The notes under the pieces were generated by a model. The model was not told the origin of the DNA. It saw nothing but the letters and a program-made list of their open reading frames with translations, and did not search any database. This document shows, one piece after another, positions 50,519-60,703 of a stretch of 64,000 bases of DNA (positions within the stretch are counted from its first letter, which is position 1; each line of letters begins with the position of its first letter). Origin of the DNA: Thioclava atlantica (GTDB taxonomy: Bacteria > Pseudomonadota > Alphaproteobacteria > Rhodobacterales > Rhodobacteraceae); NCBI RefSeq assembly GCF_000737065.1, contig NZ_AQRC01000004.1, forward strand, positions 1 to 64,000, read 5' to 3'. A program made the position numbers and the translations under genes.

Positions 50519-50996
50519 GCTTGAGCGCGACGAGGTCCTCAATTACCGCCCCGGCCCCGAGAGCGAATTGCCGCTCGACGAGGACGAGACGGTGCTTGCG
50601 GTCTTCGCACCCGATACGCGCCGCTACTGGAGCGATCACCTCTGGCTCGCCGGGATCGGCATGGCGCTCGCCGGCGCGGTGTTGATCGCGCTTGGCAAGC
50701 CGCACCAGATCCCGGTTGCGCTGCTCGCGATCGCGCTCGGGATGGCGGCACGCGGCTGGTATTTCAAATCCGAGGCCTTCGCGCGTCGCTGGCAGCTCAC
50801 CGACAGACGCCTGATCGGACCGCAGGGCCGGCAGGTGATGCTTCTGGAAATCGAGACGGTGCGGCGGCTGATGGGCGATGTGCAGATCGTGACCCGCTCG
50901 GGCGCGAAACACCTGATCCGGCACCTCGCCGACAGCGCACCGGTGGTCGAGCGGATCGAAAGCGCCCGCAACGCGCGGCGCATGATGATGAGTTGA
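50511..50996 (+). CDS. Membrane protein with PH-like domain between pyrB and pyrC'
   Basis: A 161-aa protein with an acidic N-terminal tail, two hydrophobic segments ([36 protein letters not shown]), then a short bPH2-like domain ([37 protein letters not shown]). It overlaps pyrB by eight bases. Its function is unknown; the conserved position suggests a shared transcript rather than a role in pyrimidine synthesis. Confidence 0.65.
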   Translation: MSELERDEVLNYRPGPESELPLDEDETVLAVFAPDTRRYWSDHLWLAGIGMALAGAVLIALGKPHQIPVALLAIALGMAARGWYFKSEAFARRWQLTDRRLIGPQGRQVMLLEIETVRRLMGDVQIVTRSGAKHLIRHLADSAPVVERIESARNARRMMMS

Positions 50997-51010
50997 ACGA
51001 GGCCCAGCCG

Positions 51011-52291
51011 ATGACGATCTTCCTTCAAAACGCCCGCCTCATCGACCCCGAAGCGCTGAGCGAAACCACCGGCAACGTGGTGATCGACAACGGCCGGATC
51101 GCCGCGATCGGCGACATGTCCGCCCCCGCGGATGCCGAGGTGATCGACTGCGGCGGCAAATGTCTGGCACCGGGGATCGTGGATCTCGGGGTGAAGATCG
51201 GCGAGCCGGGCGAGCGGCATATGGAAAGCTTCCGTTCGGCGGCGCTCGCGGCGGCGGCAGGCGGGGTGACCACGATCGTGGCGCGCCCCGACACCGCATC
51301 CGCCATCGACACGCCCGAGACGCTGGAATTCGTGCGCCGCCGCGCCGCGGATGCGCCGGTGCGCATCCTGCACATGGCCGCGCTGACCAAGGGTCGCGAC
51401 GGCCAGGAGATGACCGAGATCGGCTTTCTCAAGGATGCGGGCGCGGTCGCCTTCACCGATGTCGCGCGGGTCTCGGACCAGACCAAGGTGCTCCAGCGCG
51501 CCTTCACCTATGCTGCGAGCCTCGGCGTGCTGGTGATCGGCCATCCGCAGGAACCGGGCCTGTCGAAAGGCGCGGCCGTCACCTCGGGCAAGTTCGCGAG
51601 CCTGCGCGGCCTGCCCGGCGTCTCGCCGATGGCCGAACGCATGGGGCTGGAGCGCGACCTCGCGCTGGTCGAGATGACCGGGCTTGCCTATCACGCCGAC
51701 CAGATCACCACCGCAAAGGCCCTGCCCGCGCTCAAGCGCGCCAAGGAGGCGGGGCTGGACGTCACCGCGGGCGTGTCGATCCATCACCTGACGCTCAACG
51801 CGCTCGACGTGGGCGATTATCGCACCTTCTTCAAGCTGACGCCTCCGCTGCGCGACGAGGAAGACCGTCTCGCGGTGATCGAGGCGGTAGCCGAGGGGCT
51901 GATCGACGTGATCTGTTCGATGCACACTCCGGCCGACGAGGAAAGCAAGCGCCTACCCTTCGAAGAGGCCGCCTCGGGCGCGGTGGGCCTCGAGACGATC
52001 CTGCCGGCGGCGATGCGGCTCTACCACTCCGGTCAGCTCTCGCTGCCGCAGCTTTTCCGCGGGCTGGCGCTCAACCCGGCGAAGCGTCTGGGTTTGCCGC
52101 AGGGTCGGCTCGCCGAAGGCGCACCCGCCGATCTGGTGCTCTTCGACCCGGACGCGCCCTTCGTGCTCGACCGGTTCAAACTGCGCTCGAAATCCAAGAA
52201 CACACCATTTGACACCTCGCGGATGGAGGGCAAAACGCTTGCCACATTCGTCTCAGGGGTGCAGGTTTATAGAAACAATAACGACTTATAA
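51011..52291 (+). CDS. Dihydroorotase-like protein without metal ligands (PyrC')
   Basis: A 426-aa amidohydrolase-fold protein clearly homologous to type I dihydroorotase (GLDVTAGVSIHHLTLN, TPPLRDEEDRLAVIEAVAEGLIDV, VGLETILPA, ADLVLFDPD). The metal-binding H-x-H of DLHVHLREP is replaced by DLGVKIGEP (Gly60, Lys62), and the Asp of TDHAPH reads SMHTPA. It is therefore probably inactive, like PyrC' of Pseudomonas that supports ATCase assembly; its position behind pyrB agrees. A true dihydroorotase should exist elsewhere. The start is ATG 51011; TTG 50993 overlapping the previous gene is possible. Confidence 0.85.
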   Translation: MTIFLQNARLIDPEALSETTGNVVIDNGRIAAIGDMSAPADAEVIDCGGKCLAPGIVDLGVKIGEPGERHMESFRSAALAAAAGGVTTIVARPDTASAIDTPETLEFVRRRAADAPVRILHMAALTKGRDGQEMTEIGFLKDAGAVAFTDVARVSDQTKVLQRAFTYAASLGVLVIGHPQEPGLSKGAAVTSGKFASLRGLPGVSPMAERMGLERDLALVEMTGLAYHADQITTAKALPALKRAKEAGLDVTAGVSIHHLTLNALDVGDYRTFFKLTPPLRDEEDRLAVIEAVAEGLIDVICSMHTPADEESKRLPFEEAASGAVGLETILPAAMRLYHSGQLSLPQLFRGLALNPAKRLGLPQGRLAEGAPADLVLFDPDAPFVLDRFKLRSKSKNTPFDTSRMEGKTLATFVSGVQVYRNNNDL

Positions 52292-52309
52292 GCGAGGCGA
52301 GGGCAGGCA

Positions 52310-52918
52310 ATGCCGGGATTTGAGAACGGGTCCGTATGGCTCGGGCTGGTGGCTGCACTGGGCTACCTGCTCGGTTCGGTCCCCTTTGGCGTGGTGATCA
52401 CGCGCGCTCTGGGGCTGGGCGATCTGCGCAAGATCGGCTCGGGCAATATCGGGGCGACGAACGTGCTGCGCACCGGAAACAAGCCCGCCGCGCTCGCCAC
52501 GCTCCTGCTCGACAGCGGCAAGGGCGCCATCGCGGTTCTGATCGCGCGCTATTTTCTCGGCGAGACCGCCGCACAGGTCGCGGGCGCCGCCGCCTTCATC
52601 GGCCATATCTATCCCGTCTGGCTGCGTTTCCAGGGCGGCAAGGGCGTGGCGACTTTCCTTGGCACGATGATCGCGCTGTCCTGGCCGGTCGGCCTCGCCG
52701 CCTGCGGCGTGTGGCTGCTGACCGCGGTTGTGACGCGCATCTCCTCGCTCTCGGCGCTGGTCTCGGCCGCGACCACGGTTCCGCTCGCCTTCGCCTTCGA
52801 GCGGCGCGACCTCATGATGCTCGCCGCGGGCCTAGCCGTGCTGATCTTCTGGCGCCACCGCTCCAACATCGCGCGGCTCGCGATGGGGACCGAGCCGCGG
52901 ATCGGCAAGAAGGGCTGA
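52310..52918 (+). CDS. plsY: Glycerol-3-phosphate acyltransferase PlsY
   Basis: A 202-aa inner-membrane enzyme with five or so TM segments: GYLLGSVPFGVVI, IGSGNIGATNVLRTGNKP (phosphate-binding loop), GHIYPVWLRFQGGKGVATFLG. It transfers acyl from acyl-phosphate to glycerol-3-phosphate, the first step of phospholipid synthesis. The start is 18 bases after pyrC'. It converges with the SDR gene. Confidence 0.95.
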   Translation: MPGFENGSVWLGLVAALGYLLGSVPFGVVITRALGLGDLRKIGSGNIGATNVLRTGNKPAALATLLLDSGKGAIAVLIARYFLGETAAQVAGAAAFIGHIYPVWLRFQGGKGVATFLGTMIALSWPVGLAACGVWLLTAVVTRISSLSALVSAATTVPLAFAFERRDLMMLAAGLAVLIFWRHRSNIARLAMGTEPRIGKKG

Positions 52919-52924
52919 ACCGCC

Positions 52925-53659
52925 TCAGACGTGCTGGCCGGCATTCACCTCGATCTCGGTGCCGGTGACGTAGCTCGAGGCATCCGAACACAGGAACCAG
53001 ATCACGTCGGCCACTTCCGAGGGCTGCCCCAAGCGGCGCAGAGGCAGGGCCTCGACGATCTTCTCGGTGCCCGGGCTCAGGATCGACGTCTCGATCTCGC
53101 CCGGCGCGATCGCGTTCACCCGCACGCCCAGGGGCCCGAAATCATGCGCCATCTCGCGGGTCAGCGCCTTGAGCGCGGCTTTCGAGGTCGAATAGGCGGC
53201 CCCCGCGAAGGGATGGACCCGCGAGCCCGCGATCGAAGTCACGTTCACCACCGCACCCTGCGCGGCCGAGAGCTCCTCCACCAACCCGCGCGCGAGCACG
53301 ATCGAGGCGAAGAAATTGATGTGGAATACCTGACCCCAGGCGCGCAGATCGGTGTCGAGCGTGTTGAGCCGCTCGCCATTGGGGCCCTTGGGGGATATCC
53401 CGGCATTGTTCACCAGAGCATGCAGCCGCCCGTCGATACGCGAGCGAATCTCTTCGATCGCCCGGATCGTCTGGTTCGGGTCCGCGAGATCGACCTGGAT
53501 ATGATCCTCGCGACCGCCTCCCCAGGGGCATCTCTCGGGGAACGCGTGGCGCGAGCAGGTGATCACCCGCCAGCCCTCGGCGGCGAAGCGTTTCACCGTG
53601 GCATGACCGATCCCGCGGCTCGCCCCCGTCAGCAGCATTACCTTGCGATCATCCATCAT
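52925..53659 (-). CDS. Short-chain dehydrogenase/reductase
   Basis: A 244-aa classical SDR: the TGASRGIG nucleotide loop, NNAG, Ser in VVNVTSIAGS, and the catalytic Y-x-x-x-K in AAYSTSKAALKAL. Arg after the first beta strand (CSRH) suggests NADP. Substrate unknown. Start ATG 53659 (MM) after GGGGAGACGA. Confidence 0.88.
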   Translation of the reverse strand: MMDDRKVMLLTGASRGIGHATVKRFAAEGWRVITCSRHAFPERCPWGGGREDHIQVDLADPNQTIRAIEEIRSRIDGRLHALVNNAGISPKGPNGERLNTLDTDLRAWGQVFHINFFASIVLARGLVEELSAAQGAVVNVTSIAGSRVHPFAGAAYSTSKAALKALTREMAHDFGPLGVRVNAIAPGEIETSILSPGTEKIVEALPLRRLGQPSEVADVIWFLCSDASSYVTGTEIEVNAGQHV

Positions 53660-53784
53660 TCGTCTCCCCGTTTGCGCCCGCGTGACCCTAGCCGCTTTTG
53701 CCCCGAGCGCAACGGCCTGCCCTTTCCAAGCCCGCCGATTGGGTCTAGCAAGATGGGACCGCCGCTGCCTCCGAGGAACAGCTG

Positions 53785-54678
53785 ATGAGAAAGCAGACCA
53801 TGGATCGAGACTGGATCGCAACCGCCCGCACCCTATCCGAAGCCCTTCCCTACCTGCAGCGCTATACCGGCGCCGTCGTGGTGGTGAAATTCGGCGGCAA
53901 CGCGATGGGCGATGACGAGGCGATGGCCGATTTCGCCCGCGACATCGTGCTGATGCGCCAGGTCGGCATGAATCCGGTCGTGGTGCATGGCGGCGGACCG
54001 ATGATCAACGAGATGCTCAAGAAACTTGGGATCGAGAGCGATTGGGTGCGCGGCAAGCGGGTGACCGACAAGGCCACCGTCGAAGTGGTCGAGATGATCC
54101 TCTCGGGTCTCGTCAACAAGCGCATCGTGCAGGCGATCAACGATCAGGGCGGGCGCGCGGTCGGGATCTCGGGCAAGGATGACGACCTGATGGTCTGCGA
54201 GGCGGACGATCCCGAACTGGGCTTCGTCGGACGCCCCGTCGAGATGAACGTGCAGGTCATCCGCGACCTCTACAACGCCGGGATCATCCCGGTGATCGCC
54301 CCGGTCGCCACCGGCATGAACGAGAACGAGACCTTCAACGTCAACGGCGACACCGCCGCGGGCGCGGTGGCGGGCGCTTTGCAGGCCGACCGCCTTCTGC
54401 TGCTGACCGACGTGGCCGGGGTGAAGAACAAGGCCGGCGAGGTGATCACCGAGCTTACCCCCGACGACGTCACCGCGCTGATCGCCGACGGCACGATCTC
54501 GGGCGGCATGATCCCCAAGGTCGAAACCGCGCTGAAGGCGGTGGAAGACGGGGTGCGCGCGGTCGTCATCGTCGACGGCCGGGTTGCCAATGCCTGCCTG
54601 CTCGAGCTTTTCACCGAACATGGCGCGGGGTCGATGATCCGCACCACCGAACCGCGCGTGAAGCCGCGCCGCCGGTGA
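53785..54678 (+). CDS. argB: Acetylglutamate kinase
   Basis: A 297-aa amino-acid kinase: [72 protein letters not shown]. It phosphorylates N-acetylglutamate in arginine synthesis; the long N-terminal helix fits the arginine-sensitive hexameric form. Start ATG 53785 after GAGGAACAGCTG; ATG 53800 is an alternative. Confidence 0.96.
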   Translation: MRKQTMDRDWIATARTLSEALPYLQRYTGAVVVVKFGGNAMGDDEAMADFARDIVLMRQVGMNPVVVHGGGPMINEMLKKLGIESDWVRGKRVTDKATVEVVEMILSGLVNKRIVQAINDQGGRAVGISGKDDDLMVCEADDPELGFVGRPVEMNVQVIRDLYNAGIIPVIAPVATGMNENETFNVNGDTAAGAVAGALQADRLLLLTDVAGVKNKAGEVITELTPDDVTALIADGTISGGMIPKVETALKAVEDGVRAVVIVDGRVANACLLELFTEHGAGSMIRTTEPRVKPRRR

Positions 54679-55325
54679 GCGAAACCCCGGTTGCCGAAAG
54701 CCCGGTGATCGCGGCACTCGGGGAGGCTCTCGCGCCGCACCGGCTCTTCGTCTCGGGGCTGGCGCATGAGGGCGAGGAGACGATCGCGCTGATCTCCCCC
54801 GACGAGCCCGGCTTCTGGCCCCATGTCACCGCGGCGCCGGAATTCGCCGATACGGCGCCCCACCCGCTCGACCGCTGGTCGTCACGGGTGATCGGCGGGA
54901 TCGCCCCGGCCTTCGGGGCACGGGCCCTCTTTCCCTTCGACGGCCCGCCCTGGCCGCCCTTCATTCGCTGGGCGCTGAGCTCGGGCCAGAGCTTCGCGTC
55001 GCCGGTCCACATGCTCGTCCATGCCCGGATGGGGCTCTGGGCGTCGCTGCGCGGCGCGCTCGCCCTGCCCGGCCGCCTGCCGCTGCCCGAAGCCCTGCAA
55101 TCCCCCTGCCTGGGCTGCGACGCTCCCTGCGCCGATGCCTGCCCGGTCGCTGCGCTCGGTCCCGAGGGCTACGACGTGCCGGCCTGCCATGCCCATCTCG
55201 ATCGCGCCGAGGGGCGGGACTGCCGCGAAAACGGGTGTCGTGCACGCCGCGCTTGCCCGGTCGGCAAGAGCTATGGCAGGCTGCCTCAACAATCAGCATG
55301 GCATATGAGGCAGTTTCACCCATGA
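54675..55325 (+). CDS. Ferredoxin-like iron-sulfur protein
   Basis: A 216-aa soluble protein starting at GTG 54675 in the argB stop (GTGA). The C-terminal third carries [18 protein letters not shown] (C-x2-C-x3-C-x3-CP) and a second group ending [18 protein letters not shown], suggesting one or two [4Fe-4S] clusters. The N-terminal part resembles none I know. It is conserved-looking, possibly an electron carrier; it overlaps the next gene (ATGA). Confidence 0.65.
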   Translation: MSETPVAESPVIAALGEALAPHRLFVSGLAHEGEETIALISPDEPGFWPHVTAAPEFADTAPHPLDRWSSRVIGGIAPAFGARALFPFDGPPWPPFIRWALSSGQSFASPVHMLVHARMGLWASLRGALALPGRLPLPEALQSPCLGCDAPCADACPVAALGPEGYDVPACHAHLDRAEGRDCRENGCRARRACPVGKSYGRLPQQSAWHMRQFHP

Positions 55326-55840
55326 CCCCGCTCGGACATCGACGCCTGATCCTGACCCGCCATGCGAAATCGAGCTGGGAAGACCCGGCCATGGAAGACC
55401 GCGACCGCCCGCTCAACACGCGCGGGCGTCTCGCCGCAACCGAATTGGGGGATTTCCTCGCCTCGCGCGGGCTCGAACCCGAGGAGGTGCTCTGCTCGAG
55501 CGCGCGGCGCACGCGCGAGACCTGGGAACGCATCGAGGGTGCGGTCATCGAGACCCGTCCCGAGATTCGCTTTGTCGACCGGCTCTACCATGCGAGCCCC
55601 GACGTGATGCTCGACGTGCTCAGATCCGCGACGGCGCCCACGGTGATGATGCTCGGCCACAATCCCGGCATCTCCGAATTCGCCCGGATGCTGCCCGCCC
55701 GCACCATCCACGACCCGGATTTCCGCCGCTTTCCGACCTGCGCCACCCTGATCGTCGATTTCCAGACCGAAGACTGGACCGAGGTGGAGCCGGGACAGGG
55801 ATCGACCCTCGATTTCTTCACGCCCACGCGGCGCGGATAG
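55322..55840 (+). CDS. SixA-type histidine phosphatase
   Basis: A 172-aa phosphoglycerate-mutase-fold phosphatase: LTRHAKSSWEDP (catalytic RHG replaced by RHA, as in SixA), CSSARRTRETWERI, MMLGHNPGISEFA. SixA removes phosphate from phospho-His domains. Start ATG 55322 overlaps the stop of the Fe-S protein gene. Terminator follows. Confidence 0.85.
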   Translation: MTPLGHRRLILTRHAKSSWEDPAMEDRDRPLNTRGRLAATELGDFLASRGLEPEEVLCSSARRTRETWERIEGAVIETRPEIRFVDRLYHASPDVMLDVLRSATAPTVMMLGHNPGISEFARMLPARTIHDPDFRRFPTCATLIVDFQTEDWTEVEPGQGSTLDFFTPTRRG

Positions 55841-55844
55841 CAGA

Positions 55845-55868
55845 AGGGCCGGTCCTGAGACCGGCCCT
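55845..55868. terminator. Bidirectional hairpin between sixA-like and bztD
   Basis: Perfect ten-base stem AGGGCCGGTC / GACCGGCCCT with CTGA loop between convergent genes; no long T-run either side, so termination may be partly Rho-dependent. Confidence 0.6.
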
Positions 55869-55940
55869 CGCCTTCCTATCGTCCGAAGCCGGCGGGAGAT
55901 GCGGCTTCCCTCGGCGGGAAAGCCCCTCGCCGGTCTGCCC

Positions 55941-56732
55941 TCAATGCCCGAGGATCTGGCTCAGGAACTGCTTGGTGCGCTCCGATTGCGGGTTGTTGAA
56001 GAAGTCATGCGGGTTGTTCTGCTCGACGATCTGACCGTCGGCCATGAAGATCACCCGGTTCGCCACCGCCTGCGCGAAGCCCATCTCGTGGGTCACGCAA
56101 AGCATGGTCATGCCCTCTTCGGCGAGCTCGATCATCGTGTCGAGCACCTCCTTGATCATCTCCGGGTCGAGCGCCGAGGTCGGTTCGTCGAAGAGCATGA
56201 TCCGCGGCTTCATGCACAGCGAGCGCGCGATCGCCACACGCTGCTGCTGACCGCCCGAGAGCTGGCCGGGATACTTGTCCGCCTGTTCCGGGATCTTCAC
56301 CTTCTCGAGGAAATGCATCGCCGTCTCGATGGCTTCCTTCTTCGGCGTCTTGCGCACCCAGATCGGGGCCAGTGTCAGGTTCTCGAGAATGGTCAGATGC
56401 GGGAACAGGTTGAAGTGCTGGAACACCATCCCGACCTCGCGGCGGACCTTGTCGATGTTCTTCAGATCGTTGGTCAACTCGATCCCGTCCACCACGATCT
56501 TGCCCGCCTGATGTTCTTCCAGACGGTTGATGCAGCGGATCAGGGTCGACTTGCCCGACCCCGAGGGGCCGGCGATGACGATGCGCTCGCCGCGTTGCAC
56601 GGTCAGGTCGATGTCACGCAGCACGTGGAACTGGCCGTACCACTTGTTCATGTTCTCGATCTGGATCGCCACCTCGTCGCTGACGGCCATGTGGCTGCGG
56701 TCGATCTCGCGCTCGAAATGCGGTTCAGTCAT
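55941..56732 (-). CDS. bztD: Polar amino-acid ABC transporter ATPase
   Basis: A 263-aa ATPase: [10 protein letters not shown]-loop [50 protein letters not shown]. It powers the BztBC permease. In R. capsulatus bztABCD takes up glutamate, glutamine, aspartate and asparagine; the four genes here are in the same order on the minus strand. Start ATG 56732, 11 bases after bztC. Confidence 0.92.
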   Translation of the reverse strand: MTEPHFEREIDRSHMAVSDEVAIQIENMNKWYGQFHVLRDIDLTVQRGERIVIAGPSGSGKSTLIRCINRLEEHQAGKIVVDGIELTNDLKNIDKVRREVGMVFQHFNLFPHLTILENLTLAPIWVRKTPKKEAIETAMHFLEKVKIPEQADKYPGQLSGGQQQRVAIARSLCMKPRIMLFDEPTSALDPEMIKEVLDTMIELAEEGMTMLCVTHEMGFAQAVANRVIFMADGQIVEQNNPHDFFNNPQSERTKQFLSQILGH

Positions 56733-56743
56733 GGTGTTCTCCC

Positions 56744-58060
56744 TTAGCGATGGTCGCGCTGAAGCCGGTTCTCGAGATGCATCGAGTAACGCGACATCGC
56801 GAAGTTCAGGATGAAGAAGATGGCGCCGACGAAGACGAAGGGCTCCCAGTAGATGCCCTTCCACGCGAAATCGGCGCGGATGAAGTCCGGAATGCCCTTG
56901 AGCGGATCGAAGAGCCCCACGAACGCCACGAGGGTCGTGTCCTTGAACATGCCGATGAAGGTCGACACGATCCCCGGGATCGAGATCTTGAGCGCCTGCG
57001 GCAGGATGATCAGCCGCTGTGCCTTCCAGTAATCGAGCCCGAGCGCGTCAGCTGCCTCGTACTGGCCGCGCGGAAGCGCCGCGAGACCACCCCGGACCAC
57101 CTCGGCGATATAGGCCGCGGAGAACATGGTCACGAGGATCATCACCCGCAGGATGATGTCGAAATTCGTACCCGGCGGCAGGAAGTAGTTCAGCAGGAGC
57201 GAGGCCACGAACAGCAGAGTGATCAGCGGAACGCCCCGGATGAACTCGATGAACACCACCGAGAAGGTCTTGATCAGGAACATGTCCGACTGCCGCCCGA
57301 GCGCGAGGACCACCCCCAGCGGAAGCGACATCACGATGCCGCCCGCCCCCAGGGTGATCGCCAGCAGGAACCCCCCGAACTTGGCGGATTCGACAGGCTC
57401 GATCCCGAGCGGGATCGCGGCGTGCAGTATCCCGGCCAAGGGGGAAACGCCGAACATCCAGAAGAGGATGGCGACAATGGCCCCCGCCGAAAAACCCGCG
57501 ATGGAGCCATAGCGCCCGACCAGGCTGAACACGATCCAGGCCAGAACGAAACCGACCGCCACGAGGATCGGCCCCCAGACCGAGCCGCCCCAGAGCAGCC
57601 AGACCGCGAGGAAGGGGTAGATCGGGGTGAACCAGATCAGCTTCTTCGGCACCCATTGGAACAGGACGGGCCCCACCGCCACGAAGAGCAGCAGGAAGGT
57701 CAGGACCGGCCGCCAGTAGAGCTCGCGCTGGTAGAAGCCGAAGATGAACTGGTGCCAGCGGTCACGGATCACGGCCCAGCATGCGCCGGTCGCGCCCTGG
57801 CCGTATTCCGCGGTGATGATCTTGCGGCATTCGGCGAGCGAATCCGCCTTCCAGACCCCATGCAGGAACCAGCTGGCGAAATGCGACACGAAGAAATAGA
57901 TCGTGAGCACTCCGAGCACGGTCAGCAGCGTGTTGAGCCAGCCCGAGAACAGGTTCTCGCGCAGCCAGCGGATCGCACCGCTCTCGCCGGCCGGAGCCGG
58001 CTGCGGTTTGAGCATCGTGTCGCGCACATAGGCGACGGATTCGGCGTGTGTATCGCTCAT
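56744..58060 (-). CDS. bztC: Polar amino-acid ABC transporter permease
   Basis: A 438-aa permease with an N-terminal TM and a large extra region (about 40-200) with several TM helices, as in BztC/AapM. The core BPD domain follows, with [26 protein letters not shown] and the EAA-like loop [28 protein letters not shown]-type (read [15 protein letters not shown]). It pairs with BztB. It overlaps nothing; bztB ends two bases away. Confidence 0.92.
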   Translation of the reverse strand: MSDTHAESVAYVRDTMLKPQPAPAGESGAIRWLRENLFSGWLNTLLTVLGVLTIYFFVSHFASWFLHGVWKADSLAECRKIITAEYGQGATGACWAVIRDRWHQFIFGFYQRELYWRPVLTFLLLFVAVGPVLFQWVPKKLIWFTPIYPFLAVWLLWGGSVWGPILVAVGFVLAWIVFSLVGRYGSIAGFSAGAIVAILFWMFGVSPLAGILHAAIPLGIEPVESAKFGGFLLAITLGAGGIVMSLPLGVVLALGRQSDMFLIKTFSVVFIEFIRGVPLITLLFVASLLLNYFLPPGTNFDIILRVMILVTMFSAAYIAEVVRGGLAALPRGQYEAADALGLDYWKAQRLIILPQALKISIPGIVSTFIGMFKDTTLVAFVGLFDPLKGIPDFIRADFAWKGIYWEPFVFVGAIFFILNFAMSRYSMHLENRLQRDHR

Positions 58061-58061
58061 C

Positions 58062-59327
58062 TCACCGCTCCTTCAGCTTCACGCGATTGTTGTAGACGTT
58101 CATCACGCCCGAGATCGTCAGCGAGATCGCGAGGTAGAGCAGCATCATCAGCGTGATCGCCTCGAGTTCGCGCCCCGTCTGGTTCAGCGTGATGCCCCCC
58201 AACGTCCCGCGCAGTTCGAGATAGCCGACCGCGATGGCGAGCGAGGAGTTCTTCGTCAGGTTCAGATATTGCGAGATCAGCGGCGGGATGATGACCCGCA
58301 GCGCCTGCGGCAGGATGACGAGGTTCATCGTGCGGTTCGGACGCAGGCCGAGCGCATAGGCCGCCTCGGTCTGGCCCTTGGAGATGGCGAGGATGCCCGC
58401 ACGCACGATCTCGGCGATGAAGGCCGCCGTATAGAGGCTGAGCCCCGCCCAGAGCGCCACGAAGGAATTCGACACGTTCGTGCCGCCGGTGAAGTTGAAG
58501 CCCTTGAGGACCGGCTCGTCCGGATTGAAGCCCAGGGCGATGAGCAGCGCCAGGGTCGGCACCACGAGGATCAGCGCGCTCTTCCACCATGTCGTGGGGC
58601 GCTTGCCGGTCGCTTCCTGCACCCGCCCCGCATGAGCGAGCAGGCGCTTGTTGATCCAGAAACAAAGACCCAGGACCACGGCGATCGCGAGGACGTTCAG
58701 CGAGATCGGCATGAAGGCGGTGTCGATCACCCCGAGGCTGCGGTCGAAATGGATCGAGGGAATCGCGGTGTAGCGGTTGGTGAAGGCGATCGATTCGAAC
58801 ACCATCGAGAGTTTCGCCTCGCCGGTCTCCGGGTTGATCTTGTAGGCGTTCGGCGAGGGCGCGACTTCGGTAAGGAGCGCGATCGCCACGAGGATCCACA
58901 GCAGGAGCGGGATGTTGCGGAACACCTCGACATAGATCGTCATCATGCGCGCCACGAGCCAGTTCTTCGACAGGCGCAGCACGCCCACGACGACCCCGAG
59001 GATCGTCGCAGCCACACAGCCGAGGAACGAGATCCAGAGCGTGTTCACCAGACCGACCAGCATGGCACGGCCATGGGTCATGTCATTGTTGTAGGGTATC
59101 AGCGCATTGCCGATGTCATAGCCGGCGCGCTGCCACAGGAAGCCGAAGTTGAAATCCTTGCCGAGCGCGTTGAGGTTTTGGATCGTGTTGTCCACCAGCC
59201 AGCCGACGAACGCCATCACGAGGAAGAACACGACCACCTGGATGGTCAGTGACCTGTATCGCGTGTCGTAGATGAGCTGGCTGAGCCGGAACCCCGAGTG
59301 CTCCGGCGCGTCATGCGCAGTAGTCAT
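58062..59327 (-). CDS. bztB: Polar amino-acid ABC transporter permease
   Basis: A 421-aa permease with BztB/AapQ architecture: a TM near residue 30-50, GVVVGVLRLSKNWLVARM, EVFRNIPLLLWILVAIAL, a long insert (about 165-300), then the EAA loop SKGQTEAAYALGLRPNRTM and LPQALRVIIPPL. It lies behind a strong intergenic terminator after bztA, so it is probably expressed less than bztA. Confidence 0.92.
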   Translation of the reverse strand: MTTAHDAPEHSGFRLSQLIYDTRYRSLTIQVVVFFLVMAFVGWLVDNTIQNLNALGKDFNFGFLWQRAGYDIGNALIPYNNDMTHGRAMLVGLVNTLWISFLGCVAATILGVVVGVLRLSKNWLVARMMTIYVEVFRNIPLLLWILVAIALLTEVAPSPNAYKINPETGEAKLSMVFESIAFTNRYTAIPSIHFDRSLGVIDTAFMPISLNVLAIAVVLGLCFWINKRLLAHAGRVQEATGKRPTTWWKSALILVVPTLALLIALGFNPDEPVLKGFNFTGGTNVSNSFVALWAGLSLYTAAFIAEIVRAGILAISKGQTEAAYALGLRPNRTMNLVILPQALRVIIPPLISQYLNLTKNSSLAIAVGYLELRGTLGGITLNQTGRELEAITLMMLLYLAISLTISGVMNVYNNRVKLKER

Positions 59328-59417
59328 TTCTTATTTCCCCTGTCGCCGTGTGCTTATCATTATCTGGCCATTTTAGGTCGGCCTGCCGGAGCTTTCCGCC
59401 CCTGCCCACGGTCTTCT

Positions 59418-59459
59418 GAAAAAATGTCAGGGGCGCGGATCGAGCCGCGCCCCTGACAT
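59418..59459 (-). terminator. Strong intrinsic terminator inside the bzt operon
   Basis: Perfect fifteen-base stem ATGTCAGGGGCGCGG / CCGCGCCCCTGACAT (59424-59438, 59445-59459) with ATCGAG loop. Read on the minus strand it is followed at once by TTTTTT (59418-59423). It lies just after the bztA stop and before bztB, which suits a read-through attenuator giving excess binding protein. Confidence 0.85.
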
Positions 59460-59466
59460 GTGTTTC

Positions 59467-60483
59467 TTAGCGGAAGGGAGGAGCGTAGAGCAGGCCGCCC
59501 TGGGTCCACTGCGCGTTGAGACCGCGGGCCAGACCGATCGGGGTCTGCTCGCCGATGGTCGCCGCGAAGATCTCGCCGTAGTTGCCGTTCGCCTTGATGG
59601 CGCGCACCAGCCACTGCTTGTCGAGACCCAGCATCGCGCCGAGATCGCCTTCGGTGCCGAGCATGCGGTTCACTTCCGGATTCTCGGTGCCCTTGGCGAG
59701 TTCATCGATATTGGCCGAGGTCACGCCGTATTCTTCAGCGGCGATCAGACCGAAGATGGTCCAGCGCACGATGTCGGTCCACTGGTCGTCACCCTGACGC
59801 ACGGCCGGAGCCAGCGGCTCTTTCGAGATGATTTCCGGCAGGATCACGTAATCCTGCGGGTTCGCGAAAGCCGCACGGGTCGCGGCGAGGCCCGACGCGT
59901 CGGTGGTGTAGGCGTCGCAGGCACCGGCCAGGAACTGCTGTTCGCCTTCGGCGTTCGAGTCCACCGTGATCGGCTGGTAGCTCATGTTGTTGGCCTTGAA
60001 GTAGTCGGCCAGGTTGAGCTCGGTCGTGGTGCCGGTCTGGATGCAGATCGAGGCGCCGTCGAGTTCTTTCGCGGAGGTCACGCCCGAATCCTTGCGGACC
60101 ATGAAGCCCTGACCGTCATAGTAGTTGGTCGCGGTGAACTGGAGCTTCAGGTCGGTGTCGCGCGAATAGGTCCAGGTGGTGTTGCGCGCCAGCAGATCGA
60201 CCTCGCCCGAGCCGAGCGCGGTGAAGCGCGTCTGGCCGGTGGTCGGCACGTATTTGACCTTGGACGGATCGCCCAGAACCGCAGCTGCGACCGCTTGGCA
60301 GACAGCGACGTCGAAGCCGGACCAGTTGCCGTTCGCATCCGGTGCCGCGAAGCCGACAAGACCGGTGTTGACGCCGCAGATCAGTTCCCCGCGCGACTTG
60401 ACGTCGTCAAGCGTCGCAGCGCCTGCCACTCCGGCAGCCAGCGCCGCCGCGGTCAGCGCGCCGAAAAAGACGGATTTCTTCAT
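59467..60483 (-). CDS. bztA: Glutamate/glutamine/aspartate/asparagine-binding protein
   Basis: A 338-aa periplasmic binding protein with signal peptide (GALTAAALAAGVAGAA, cleavage about 22), then TLDDVKSRGELICGVNTGL, GNWSGFDVAVCQAVAAAVLG, RFTALGSGEVDLLARNTTWT and ICIQTGTTTELNLADYF, the BztA/AapJ pattern. Start ATG 60483 preceded by GGAAGAGG on its strand. The gap upstream (60484-60703) should hold the promoter; I see no clear operator. Confidence 0.94.
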   Translation of the reverse strand: MKKSVFFGALTAAALAAGVAGAATLDDVKSRGELICGVNTGLVGFAAPDANGNWSGFDVAVCQAVAAAVLGDPSKVKYVPTTGQTRFTALGSGEVDLLARNTTWTYSRDTDLKLQFTATNYYDGQGFMVRKDSGVTSAKELDGASICIQTGTTTELNLADYFKANNMSYQPITVDSNAEGEQQFLAGACDAYTTDASGLAATRAAFANPQDYVILPEIISKEPLAPAVRQGDDQWTDIVRWTIFGLIAAEEYGVTSANIDELAKGTENPEVNRMLGTEGDLGAMLGLDKQWLVRAIKANGNYGEIFAATIGEQTPIGLARGLNAQWTQGGLLYAPPFR

Positions 60484-60703
60484 TTTTACCTCTTCCTGTT
60501 TCGCCACCCTCGGGGGGTGGTTCTTGCGGTCCGAAGCGGACCCGGTCGATCGTGTCCCATGACACAGAGTAACGAAAGTGTGGTCCAATTGATCAAAGAA
60601 GGTCAAGGCCACTTTCCAGCTGCGACAAGAGCATCTGCACATTTATTCATCACGTGCAACCGCTCTCGTCATCCACTTGAGCAGAGTTCGAAATCCCGCG
60701 GGC

